Positions 16,794 through 25,224 of a DNA stretch of 45,362 nt are shown piece by piece. Made by a program: the position numbers and the translations under genes. This DNA is from Gammaproteobacteria bacterium. GTDB taxonomy: Bacteria; Pseudomonadota; Gammaproteobacteria; CAIRSR01. The notes beneath the pieces are model-generated. The model made no database searches, was not told where the DNA came from, and saw only the letters and a list, made by a program, of their open reading frames with translations. How positions within the stretch are numbered: the stretch's first letter is position 1; each line of letters opens with the position of its first letter. The stretch is from positions 1-45,362 of the forward strand of contig CAUYTY010000144.1 of the NCBI GenBank assembly GCA_963575655.1. Direction: 5' to 3'.

Positions 16794-19026
16794 CGTCGCC
16801 ATCCCCTTGCAGGTGTTGATGATCGTCAAGCTTAAAGGTGTAGCCCCGGCCATTCTGATGCGTCTTAGGGGGGGCATGTTTGCCAATTGATTCTTGCTTG
16901 GTTGAGTCCGCTGGGCGTTGTTTTACCGATACGACCGACAATTTCGCCGATGCGGACCTCGCGGTGGTACGGTGAGGGCGAGGAGCGGGGGATGATTCTG
17001 AGATATTGCGGTTATAGGTAACCTTCGCCAGGGTAAAGAAGGCAATCGTCTCCTGAAGTTGCTGGGATTGCGCAGACAATTCCTCAGAGGTGGACGACAT
17101 TTCTTCGGCTGCGCTGGCGTTCTGTTGCGTTACCTGGTCGAGTTGTTGGATCGCGACGTTAATCTGTTCGGCACCGGAATTTTGTTCACGAGAGGCAGAA
17201 CTAATTTCAGTGACCAGGGCAGCGGTACGCTGGATATCAGGTACTAATTTTGCCAACATTTGCCCCGCTTCTTCCGAGACGACTACGGTTTGGGCCGAGA
17301 GCGTACTAATTTCCGTGGCGGCGGTTTGACTGCGTTCGGCGAGTTTACGAACCTCACTCGCTACGACCGCAAATCCTTTGCCGTGTTCACCCGCGCGCGC
17401 GGCTTCAATTGCAGCGTTGAGGGCGAGTAGATCGGTCTGACGTGCGATCTCTTGGATGATGGTAATTTTCTGGGCGATAGTCTTCATCGCTGCAACTGTT
17501 TTACCAACGGCCTCGCCGCTCTTGGCCGCATCGGTTGCGGATTGACGAGCTATTTTTTCGGTTTCGGTGGCGTTGTTGGCATTCTGACGAATATTGGCAC
17601 TCATCTCCTCCATGGAAGACGAGGCCTCCTCACTCGACGCTGCTTGTTCGGAGACCCCTTGAGATAGCGTTTCGGCACTGGCGCTCAATTGTTCGCTGCC
17701 GGTGGCGACATTGGTGGCGGCGGTAGATACGTCGGTCACCACCTCGCGCAGGCGCTCGACCATAGTCTCTAGGGCAATACCGAGAGCATCCTTATCAGAG
17801 AGCCGCTTGGTCTGAACGGTTAGATTGCCTTTTGCGATCTCCTCGGCAATCCCTGCGGTGGCACGAAGATTAGCGCACATACAATTCATTGCGTTGATCA
17901 AATCGCCAATCTCTTCACGGCCTCGGTATTCGATAGTTTTGGTCAGATCCCCTTCGGCCACGGCTTGGGCAAGCTCTCCTGCCTGTTGCAAGCCACGGCG
18001 GATAATAAATAGGATCCACAATGCCGCCATAATGCCGAGGAGGAGCGAAAAACCGGTAGCAATCATTAGTTCGCCACGGGCGTCATCATAGATATTATCT
18101 GCTTGTTTGGTTGCAGCGACCATTGCGTCCTTATTTTGTGTCACAATATCCGCGACGATGGTATTTAACCGCTCAAGCAATTCATGGTTCTTGCCCAGCG
18201 CCAGAGAAATAGCAAAGGCCTTACTGTTATCGAGTACGACCTCACGGATCTTATGATGAATGGTTAGATAGCTGTCCCAGGCCGTCATTAACCGCTGCAC
18301 CTCCGCTAATTGTCCAGAGGCGACTCGTTCACGTAGGGAGGTAAACAAAGTTTGGATATTTCTAAGGCGTTCATCGACCCCCTTCAGAAACTCGTGCATC
18401 TTTGGGATTTCGTCGAGCAGGATGAGGTAGGTTTCGTCGTGTTGGACACGCGCCATTTCGGTGGTAATGCGTCCAAGGGTAGCGATAACGCGGGTATCGT
18501 TATTAGTGGTAGCGGGGGGGGCGGTAGTAATGGATCGATCAAGGTCGGCAGCCACTTTCATAGCCACTTCGAATGCCTCACTGGCCTTTCCGGTACTAAG
18601 TGCAGTGACGGTTAAGACTGAATTTAACATAGCCAAGCGTAGCGTTTCCTCCTGAGACTTGGTTAGTTCATTCAGGATGGAGACAAACTTTTCGATCTTT
18701 TTCTTTTCATCAGGATTTGCCAACGCTTGCCATTCCTCAATAATTTCCTTTATTCTGGACTGTTGATTCTTGATGTCGAGAACGATCTGTTTGATTTTTC
18801 CGTTATCCGTTTCAATAATAGCATTTTTCTCAAGACCTTCCAGGTCAGATAGTATGGCGTCGAGGGTTAGGATGAGCCGGGTTTTAACAACAGGTCCCTC
18901 CACCACGCTATCTTGGGTTTCGTTGAGAAGTCGGAGGTTGCTAATTCCGAAAAAAGCCGAAATGCTCGTCAGCACTAAGATTGATGCAAAGGCAGCAACC
19001 AATCGAGCTTTGATGGTGAAACGCAT
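16771..19026 (-). CDS. Methyl-accepting chemotaxis protein (paralogue with one extra HAMP unit)
   Basis: 751 residues, homologous along its length to the receptor at 12964-15567. Two membrane helices (about 10-32 and 315-335) frame a helical-bundle sensor. Then come a canonical HAMP ([20 protein letters not shown]), one HAMP-like unit ([20 protein letters not shown]) and the signalling hairpin with [23 protein letters not shown]. The tail is a long polar linker ending DDVSFERY, nearly the same final residues as the paralogue. AGGAG lies 8 nt before the ATG. It overlaps cheW downstream. The upstream gap to cheA is filled by repeats R1 and R2. Confidence 0.95.
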   Translation of the reverse strand: MRFTIKARLVAAFASILVLTSISAFFGISNLRLLNETQDSVVEGPVVKTRLILTLDAILSDLEGLEKNAIIETDNGKIKQIVLDIKNQQSRIKEIIEEWQALANPDEKKKIEKFVSILNELTKSQEETLRLAMLNSVLTVTALSTGKASEAFEVAMKVAADLDRSITTAPPATTNNDTRVIATLGRITTEMARVQHDETYLILLDEIPKMHEFLKGVDERLRNIQTLFTSLRERVASGQLAEVQRLMTAWDSYLTIHHKIREVVLDNSKAFAISLALGKNHELLERLNTIVADIVTQNKDAMVAATKQADNIYDDARGELMIATGFSLLLGIMAALWILFIIRRGLQQAGELAQAVAEGDLTKTIEYRGREEIGDLINAMNCMCANLRATAGIAEEIAKGNLTVQTKRLSDKDALGIALETMVERLREVVTDVSTAATNVATGSEQLSASAETLSQGVSEQAASSEEASSSMEEMSANIRQNANNATETEKIARQSATDAAKSGEAVGKTVAAMKTIAQKITIIQEIARQTDLLALNAAIEAARAGEHGKGFAVVASEVRKLAERSQTAATEISTLSAQTVVVSEEAGQMLAKLVPDIQRTAALVTEISSASREQNSGAEQINVAIQQLDQVTQQNASAAEEMSSTSEELSAQSQQLQETIAFFTLAKVTYNRNISESSPAPRPHRTTARSASAKLSVVSVKQRPADSTKQESIGKHAPPKTHQNGRGYTFKLDDHQHLQGDGDDVSFERY

Positions 19027-19067
19027 AATATTTCTCCTAGTAAGAGTTTCGACTTAATCTAACCTAA

Positions 19068-19406
19068 GCCCGTAGGATGCGGTGAGGAACGAATCGCATC
19101 ATTCGCGTTATTTTCCACCTTGATAACTAACCCAAGTTGCTACCTTAGCACGCCTTTCTCCCCTCTCCCTTCGGGAGAGGGGCCGGGAGCGAGGGCGTGA
19201 TGCTAACGAATCAATAAATTCTCACCCTCACCCCAACCCCTTTCCCGAAGGGAGGGGGCTTTTTCGTTTCTCATCGCATGGGTGGCAACTTGGGTTAACT
19301 ATCTCAGGGTTACACGCCCAATCCAGGCAATACACACCGCGTCGAACATAGGCGTAGAGGTTGGACGACGCGAATGATGCGGTTTGTTCCTCACCGCATC
19401 CTACGT
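19068..19406. repeat. Dispersed repeat R1, copy C (split by an R2 element)
   Basis: The left arm (19069-19110, GTAGGATGCGGTGAGGAACG) and right arm (19369-19405) are reverse complements and match copies A and B. Between them the R1 centre reads GATAACTA, then the R2 insertion, then TAACTATCTCAGGG. Removing R2 and one TAACTA restores the text seen uninterrupted in copy B. It occupies nearly all of the 383-bp gap between cheA and the receptor gene. Confidence 0.9.
19130..19295 (+). repeat. MITE-like repeat R2, copy 2 (166 bp), nested in R1
   Basis: The ends are ACCCAAGTTGCTACC and GGTGGCAACTTGGGT, flanked by TAACTA at 19124-19129 and 19296-19301. Near the right end a GC-rich hairpin is followed by GCTTTTTCG. 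The terminator-like feature points along the plus strand, opposite to the chemotaxis genes, so it should not stop cheA-to-receptor transcription. Confidence 0.92.
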
Positions 19407-19409
19407 GGG

Positions 19410-21542
19410 CTATTGCCGAACGGGTGTTTGGGGAACCGCTCCCATTCTAAGCGTAGTTTCACGTTCGCGGGCGAATTGGATCAGGTGAGGAATGTCGAGA
19501 ATTAGGGAAACCCCGCCATCGCCAAGAATAGTCGCGCCGGAGAAGCCTTCCAAGTCACGATGCAGACGGGAGAGCGACTTGATCACCGTCTGATGCTGGC
19601 CAATTACCTGATCAACCACCAACCCGATGCGCGATTCGCCGAATGCGACAATAACCACCTTTTGGATATCGGGGACAGTTCCCGGCATGTTGAATAACTG
19701 CCGAAGACGAATGAAAGCGACAATCTCGCCGCGAATATTGAGAAAGCTTCGACCATCAGAGCGATCATTCTCTTGGCGGGTAAGTTCCACACACTCCTCA
19801 ACGGCAGTGAGCGGAATGACATAACGCTCGTCACCCATTCGTACCAATAGCCCATCGATAATAGCCAAGGTCAGCGGTAGTTTGAGCGTAATTGCAGTAC
19901 CTCGACCAATAGTGCTGCTAATATCGATACTGCCACGCAGGCTGTCGATAGTGCGTTTAACAACATCCATACCCACGCCACGACCGGACATATTGGTTAC
20001 CGTGGTGGCGGTCGATAGACCAGGTTGAAAGATACAGGCAAATAACTCTGCCTCGCTGACCTCTTGGCCGGATTGAAGCAAGCCGCGCTCCTCTGCTTTG
20101 GCACGAATGGCGGTGCGATCCAGCCCGCGCCCATCGTCCTCAATGGTGATCAATACCTGAGCGCCCGAATGAATCGCGGACAGATGGAGTTTTCCCGATA
20201 CGGGTTTATCGTGGGCCTGTCGTTGCGCTTTATCCTCAATGCCATGATCAATGGAATTGCGGATCAGGTGAACCAAGGGATCGTTTAGATTCTCGATGAC
20301 GGTCTTGTCGAGTTCGGTTTCTTCGCCAGAAGTGGTCAATTCGACCGATTTACCGAGTTCGTGCGACAGATCATGGACTACTCGACGAAATCGACCAAAG
20401 AGAGTGCCAATCGGTAACATGCGTACGCTCATGGTCGTATCGCGTAATCCGGCGGCCAGGCGTTCGATATCTTCAGCAATGGATTTAAGGAGGGGGCTAT
20501 TCTCGGTTGCGGCAACCTGTTGGAGTCGAGCCTGGGCAATGACTAATTCTCCAACCTGATCCATTAGACTATCGAGACGCTCGGCGGGGACGCGAATAGT
20601 GCTCCCCGAGGTTGCACTTTCCCGCGCTTTGGCGGCCTGCGCGAGGTGATTTTGTTCACTGAGTGCGGCGGCCAGGTGATCTTTCGAGACTTTACCCGAC
20701 TGCACCAACATCGTTCCGAGTCGTTGCTGTCGTTGGAGTTCTTCTTCAACGTCGGCGGGGGCAATATCCCCGCGCTTGACAAGAATTTCACCAAGCCGTG
20801 GCGGTGATGCGTCCTTTTCGAACGGGAGTTCGTCGATGACCAATTCCGAACGGTCGGCAACAAAGATGAAAATATCATCAAGCGTCGCACGATTCGCCCG
20901 GGTGGTTAGCATTAGATCCCAACCCAGGTAACACTTCGTGGATTCCAAATTGGGAAGCAAAGGCACCCGATCGGTCATTGGCACTACGGTACAGGGGCCA
21001 AGTGCGCGTAATTCGTCCAAGAGCAGGAGCGGATTGCCTCCAAATTCCAACATATCACGGCTGGGGTACCAACGGATATGAAAGATACGTTCCAGATTGG
21101 GAAGCGGGGTAGGGCTAGCGGGGGATGGAGTAGGCGTAAGAGATTTCTGTGAGGAGGAATGACCGGTACCAGCGGTGAGATCGGCAAACGCGGCCAGAAG
21201 TGCCCCACCGCGTACCCGGTCGGCCTGCTCGGGGTGCTCCAATAATATTCGTAGGTGGTCGAGTGCCGCGAGGGTGAGTGATACCAGATCGGCGCTTGCC
21301 GCAAGGGTACCATCGCGTACCTTTTGAAAGGCGCTTTCGATATGGTGGGTAAATGAGGCAAGCGCATCCCACCCAAACATTGCGCCAGAACCTTTGATCG
21401 TATGCAGGGCACGAAACGCCTGATCGACCAATTCGAGATTATCGGGGGAGTTTTCCAGGTCGAGCAGGCTGGTCTCAAGCTGGATGAGAAGGTCCGCTGC
21501 CTCCTGCTTGAAGATTTCCGACGGATTCGCCGTGTGTGCCAT
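19410..21542 (-). CDS. cheA: Chemotaxis histidine kinase CheA
   Basis: 710 residues. P1 (HPt) with phospho-acceptor His47 in RALHTIKGSGAMFG; a Pro/Ser-rich linker; a middle region at about 150-310 unlike the usual P2; the P3 dimerisation helix (LDSLMDQVGELVIAQARLQQ); the P4 ATPase with HLIRNSIDHGIE (N box), DDGRGLD (G1) and SGRGVGMDVVK (G2); and a P5 CheW-like domain at the end. It phosphorylates CheY in response to receptors. The middle region holds two copies of an LGEILVKRG/LGTMLVQSG-type motif resembling the N domains of type II secretion and pilus ATPases. The start has AAGG 6 nt upstream. It follows cheY by about 134 bp. Confidence 0.95.
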   Translation of the reverse strand: MAHTANPSEIFKQEAADLLIQLETSLLDLENSPDNLELVDQAFRALHTIKGSGAMFGWDALASFTHHIESAFQKVRDGTLAASADLVSLTLAALDHLRILLEHPEQADRVRGGALLAAFADLTAGTGHSSSQKSLTPTPSPASPTPLPNLERIFHIRWYPSRDMLEFGGNPLLLLDELRALGPCTVVPMTDRVPLLPNLESTKCYLGWDLMLTTRANRATLDDIFIFVADRSELVIDELPFEKDASPPRLGEILVKRGDIAPADVEEELQRQQRLGTMLVQSGKVSKDHLAAALSEQNHLAQAAKARESATSGSTIRVPAERLDSLMDQVGELVIAQARLQQVAATENSPLLKSIAEDIERLAAGLRDTTMSVRMLPIGTLFGRFRRVVHDLSHELGKSVELTTSGEETELDKTVIENLNDPLVHLIRNSIDHGIEDKAQRQAHDKPVSGKLHLSAIHSGAQVLITIEDDGRGLDRTAIRAKAEERGLLQSGQEVSEAELFACIFQPGLSTATTVTNMSGRGVGMDVVKRTIDSLRGSIDISSTIGRGTAITLKLPLTLAIIDGLLVRMGDERYVIPLTAVEECVELTRQENDRSDGRSFLNIRGEIVAFIRLRQLFNMPGTVPDIQKVVIVAFGESRIGLVVDQVIGQHQTVIKSLSRLHRDLEGFSGATILGDGGVSLILDIPHLIQFARERETTLRMGAVPQTPVRQ

Positions 21543-21676
21543 GCTACCTTTTCCGTGAGATGAGATTTAAAGGGAGAATCGGTCAATAAGGATCGCAATT
21601 TAGTTGCGGTTCAGGGAATAAAGTTTTTATAGCAAGAAAACGCCGTTGGCCCCAACCCGAAACCCGATCTAGTCTT

Positions 21677-22045
21677 TTAACCCAACACTTTCTTGACCAC
21701 GCTACGTAATTGTTCAGGGGTAAACGGTTTGGTGATCCATGCGGTGGCACCAACGGCGCGCCCTTCTTGTTTTTTCGCCTCATCGGTGACCGTGGTGAGT
21801 AAAACAATGGGAGTGAATTTGTAACCAGGCGTGGTCCGTACCTGCCTGATCAATTCAATGCCGTTGAGATTGGGCATGTTGATATCGGTAATAATCATAT
21901 CGACGGCCGTGGTCTTGAGTTGTACCAATGCCTCTTGGCCATCGGAGGCCTGAACTACTCCATAACCAGCCGACTCCAACGTAATAGTGACCACCTGGCG
22001 GACACTGGCGGAGTCATCAACGGTCAGTATTGTCTTCTTGGTCAT
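21677..22045 (-). CDS. cheY: CheY-type chemotaxis response regulator
   Basis: A 122-residue single receiver domain. The acidic pair is D10-D11, the phospho-acceptor Asp54 lies in IITDINMP, the Thr switch in VLLTTVTDE, and Lys106 in WITKPF. There is no output domain, so it should signal by diffusion to the motor or to another partner. The gene starts 12 bp after the STAS gene and precedes cheA, the expected order for a chemosensory operon. Confidence 0.95.
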   Translation of the reverse strand: MTKKTILTVDDSASVRQVVTITLESAGYGVVQASDGQEALVQLKTTAVDMIITDINMPNLNGIELIRQVRTTPGYKFTPIVLLTTVTDEAKKQEGRAVGATAWITKPFTPEQLRSVVKKVLG

Positions 22046-22057
22046 TATTTTGTCCTC

Positions 22058-22453
22058 TCAATTCTTGCCACACCAAAACGGGTCATCACCAAGATTGGGT
22101 GGTCCCTCATGGGTCGTGGTCAGAGCGCTGGAGACCAGGACGGTGCGTAACGTACCCCTCGGGGCGGTCCCCCACCGTAGGGTCTTGCCCGCCTGAGCGG
22201 CACTGGCGCGTAACGCAACCAGTAACTGAACACCCGCCATGTCTACCGCATCAAGGTTAGAGGGGTCAAGGACAAGGTGATCGGATTGAGCCAAGGCGTT
22301 GATAAGTTCGGGTTGCCAGGATTCAACCTCGTTGATGGTGAGGCGTCCGTCGAGGGAAATCGTTAGCCAGCCTTCCGCTGAAATAGACCCAAGCAGAGCC
22401 CCTGTACTCGGGGATGATTGGTTAACTGACTGTTCAGCCAGAGTATTTGTCAT
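22058..22453 (-). CDS. STAS-domain protein of the chemosensory cluster
   Basis: A 131-residue protein with a single STAS fold: GWLTISLDGRLTINEVESW at the start, then LDPSNLDAVDMAGVQLLVALRASA. In anti-sigma-antagonist STAS proteins the regulated Ser lies in a D-S-(S/A)-G motif; here the equivalent reads D-M-A-G, so that phosphorylation site appears to be missing. It is the first gene of the che cluster, suggesting a scaffolding or sensory role with CheA. The last 25 residues are a polar tail beyond the fold. Confidence 0.85.
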   Translation of the reverse strand: MTNTLAEQSVNQSSPSTGALLGSISAEGWLTISLDGRLTINEVESWQPELINALAQSDHLVLDPSNLDAVDMAGVQLLVALRASAAQAGKTLRWGTAPRGTLRTVLVSSALTTTHEGPPNLGDDPFWCGKN

Positions 22454-22840
22454 GTTGATCCCCCGTTTTAGGTCTGTTCGTGAAACTGATTAGGGAGGAA
22501 GCTATCACAGCTATGTGGGAGTAGGACCCAACGATCACCCGCTATAGACCAGGCCTGATCACTGAACGGCAAAGGGTCCATTTTTCCGTGAAATCCGCGA
22601 GATTGTACTCTCCGTCTGTTGTAGAAACCTAGGGTTTGGATTTTGAGTGATCGTAGGATCGGCCACTGAGGGAGGGAAGAAAGAAGAATGGCGTGCCAAG
22701 TAGTTGTTTAAGTGGGACAACTAAGGTGTCGCGGCTTAGACGGATAGCCCCGTGGTTATCCCCATAGTTCTTCGTGGGGTTCTGGTTTAGACTGCGGCCC
22801 ATTTTTTGATGATAAATCCATACCATAATGAGGAGATTCT
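22454..22840. other. Divergent spacer between the che cluster and the DUF302 gene
   Basis: 387 bp without a convincing ORF. It must hold the promoters for both the minus-strand chemosensory cluster and the plus-strand DUF302 gene, but I cannot name boxes with confidence. A hairpin AGTTGT/ACAACT occurs near 22700-22722, and CCCCA/TGGGG pair near 22757-22778. GAGGAG just before 22841 is the ribosome site of the next gene. Confidence 0.45.
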
Positions 22841-23230
22841 ATGTACGGTTTTGACATCGCGGTCTCTGGTTCGTTGGACGAGGCGCTCCTGCGCGTGCGT
22901 GAGGCATTGGCCCGTGAGGGTTTTGGCGTCCTTTTCGATATTGATGTTCAATCAATCTTCAAGACAAAACTTGGTGTGGATTCTCGACCCTATCGCATCC
23001 TGGGAGCATGTAATCCCGGTTATGCCCATCGTGCATTGGGAGTAGACCCCGACATTGGACTGCTATTACCCTGTAACGTAATTGTACGAGAGGAAGAAGA
23101 CGGTCGATTCACCGTAGCCTTCATGGACCCGAATGCATTGCTAACCTTGGTCGGACGCCCCGGGATAGCCCCTATCGCTGAACAGGTACGTACCTCTCTC
23201 ATGAAGGCGCGCAATTCTCTCGATGCCTAG
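22841..23230 (+). CDS. DUF302 family protein
   Basis: A 129-residue protein of the DUF302 family, full length. The N terminus [37 protein letters not shown] and the middle [32 protein letters not shown] are characteristic. The biochemical role of the family is not established. It has no signal peptide and should be cytoplasmic. GAGGAG precedes the ATG. It is followed by a repeat and the mobile-element block, so it is probably monocistronic. Confidence 0.9.
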   Translation: [129 protein letters not shown]

Positions 23231-23299
23231 AAGAAGTTAGGCGTCGGAATCGTTTTTGGTATAGTCGGCTTCGTCGAAATCAAGAAACGAGAATTTATT

Positions 23300-23378
23300 A
23301 GATATTATCGGAAACTCTAACCTCACCCCGCCCCCTCTCCTTGCCAAGAGAGGGGGTGGAAAGTTTCCGGTAATATTT
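23300..23378. repeat. MITE-like repeat R3, copy 1 (79 bp)
   Basis: Ends AGATATTATCGGAAAC and GTTTCCGGTAATATTT are imperfect inverted repeats, flanked by the 3-bp direct repeat ATT (23297-23299 and 23379-23381). The centre holds a CCCCCTCTCC/GAGAGGGGG-type palindrome. No coding capacity. Confidence 0.75.
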
Positions 23379-23427
23379 ATTAACTTGTGTGGTTGTGGAA
23401 ACGCCAACGGCACGATTTCATGAGACA

Positions 23428-23460
23428 TACTAACCGGCGCGTTGGTTAGGGGCAGGTACA
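23428..23460 (+). repeat. Solitary diverged IS630-type terminal repeat
   Basis: TA followed by CTAACCGGCGCGTTGGTTAG then GGGC and CAGGTACAAAATAAT. This matches the left end of the 1144-bp IS630-type element (CTAACCTGCGCGTTGGTTAG, then GGGGACAAGCAAGTAAAAATAAT) with few changes. No matching right end or transposase lies next to it, so it is a remnant or the end of a related, decayed element. Confidence 0.75.
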
Positions 23461-23629
23461 AAATAATAGAAGCCATCGTTGAACAATGATACTGGCATAG
23501 AATATCCTCTATATGTTCTTGGTAATATTACCATTGTCGTCAGAACAATACGTTCGCCAAATTTGATGACCACAGGAAGTTAGAGGGTATACTTAGCGGC
23601 CACTAATCCAGCTGCTCGCAGGGGAGCCG

Positions 23630-24801
23630 ATGGACCTTTTATTTTTTCTGGCGTGTTTGGCTCCTTGCCTCAACGCTACCACTTTGCGCCGTCTAGCCCG
23701 TGTAGTGGCCGCGCTTCTGACCATGACGGGGCGGGTCACCATGCTGGGTATTTCACGCTGGACGGAAGCCGGCGGCAGTTATCGCACGGTCCAGCGTTTC
23801 TTCAACACCCTGATACCGTGGGAAAAAGTACAGTGGCACCTCATCCGTCGCCACCTGATGCGAGTTCCCTGCGTGATATTGCTCACCGCAGACGAAGTGG
23901 TGACACCCAAGGCGGGCCGCCATACCCATGGGATAGGCCGGTTCTTCTCCTCCATTTACGGTAAGCCGCTTCCCAGCCTATGCCATTTGTGCCTCTCGCT
24001 GACCTCGGTCAACGACCGTGTGTCCTATCCCGTGATGACGCTACCGGTAATCCCTCCGGAAAAACCTCCGACGGCTCCATCCCGGCCAACCGTCAAACGG
24101 GGACGCGGCCGCCCCAAGGGGAGCCGCAACCAAGTCCGCACTGAAGTAGAACTGACGGCATTCCAGCGATTCTTACGGGACGCGATCCAAGCCCTGCAGG
24201 TTTTGGTCGGCGCCGACCTCCCGCTGCTCTACTTCGTCTATGACGGGGCTCTCGGCCACAACGCCGGGGTCCAATTGGTCCGACACTGTGGTCTCCATCT
24301 CATTTCCAAGCTACGCCACGATTCCGCGCTTTATTTCCCCTACGAGGGTCTTCAATCCGGCCGGGGACCACGCAAAAAGTATGGCGCTCGCCTCGACTAC
24401 GGCCAGCTTCCCGAGCATTTCCGTAAATTCTCCGTGGTCGAAGACAACCTCCGTACCGACATCTACCAGATGAGCTTGCGCCACAAGAAATTCACGGAAC
24501 TGCTCAACGTCGTCATCATCATCAAAACGAACCTAAAAACCCTCAAGTCTGCCCATGTTCTACTCTTCAGTTCCGATCTCGCCCTCGCCTGGAATGAGCT
24601 GATGGACTATTACTCGCTTCGCTTCCAAATCGAGTTCAACTTTCGTGACGCCAAGCAGTTCTGGGGGCTCGACGACTTCATGTCCGTCAACGAACGCCCT
24701 GCCATCAATGCTGCCAACCTTGCCTTCTTCATGGTCAATGTTTCGCATCTCTTGAGGCGACAAACCAAGTTCGTCGGCATGAGCATCATTGACCTCAAGG
24801 C
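23630..24801 (+). pseudogene. IS4-family transposase, 3' end lost
   Basis: Identical to the 435-residue transposase at 5793-7100 up to residue 391 (MSIIDLKA), including the DDE region and the Y-x2-R-x3-E-x6-K signature. It then runs into an IS1-type end and stops at 24880 after 25 foreign residues. It lacks the last 44 residues. Because the catalytic core remains it could in theory retain some activity, but I expect it to be dead. Confidence 0.93.
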
Positions 24802-25005
24802 GGTGGTGTTCCAGACCTGGATATGGCCAGTAATGTTCCATAATTTAGATATTTTTCAGACTAAGACGCCAAATTCATAGCGATTTATGAAGAGACCAAT
24901 CACAATATCATGCATTTTCTCAAGTTTGGAGAAGCAAATGGTTTTCCGGGCAAGCCGTTTGATAGGCACTGGTCTATTTTGATTCTTGCTATAATCGATT
25001 GAAAA
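24802..25005 (-). pseudogene. IS1-family remnant: right end and transposase C terminus
   Basis: The sequence switches from IS4-type at 24802 with GGTGGTGTTCCAGACC, which has the form of an IS1-family terminus (GGTGrTG...). On the minus strand a fragment ending at the stop 24856-24858 reads IKRLARKTICFSKLEKMHDI followed by VIGLFINRYEFG, the typical C terminus of IS1-family InsB transposases. It covers only about 50 codons (to about 25005); upstream of that the frame is closed. Confidence 0.8.
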
Positions 25006-25068
25006 TTATACGCTATTCTATCTTAAGCTAAAATCATCCCATTTCCTGATAATTTGAAGAAGCTCTTA

Positions 25069-25224
25069 ATGTTGACCACAATCCGCTGCCTTCATTGCAA
25101 TTCTGAAGACTGCCGTATCTCCAAAACTTATAATACATCCAGCAACGGCAGCAGAAATCTTTATGAATGCAATAGCTGTCGGAATGTTTTTTCAGAAACA
25201 AAAGGAACATTTATGGAGAATATA
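25069..25224 (+). pseudogene. IS1-type InsA-like N-terminal fragment, cut by the IS630-type element
   Basis: About 52 codons starting MLTTIRCLHCNSEDCRISKT, with a zinc-finger pattern C-x2-C...C-x2-C and the ending FSETKGTFMEN seen in IS1-type InsA proteins. It points in the opposite direction to the C-terminal IS1 fragment next to it, so it comes from a second IS1 copy or from an inversion. It ends at the TA where the IS630-type element is inserted. Confidence 0.7.
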
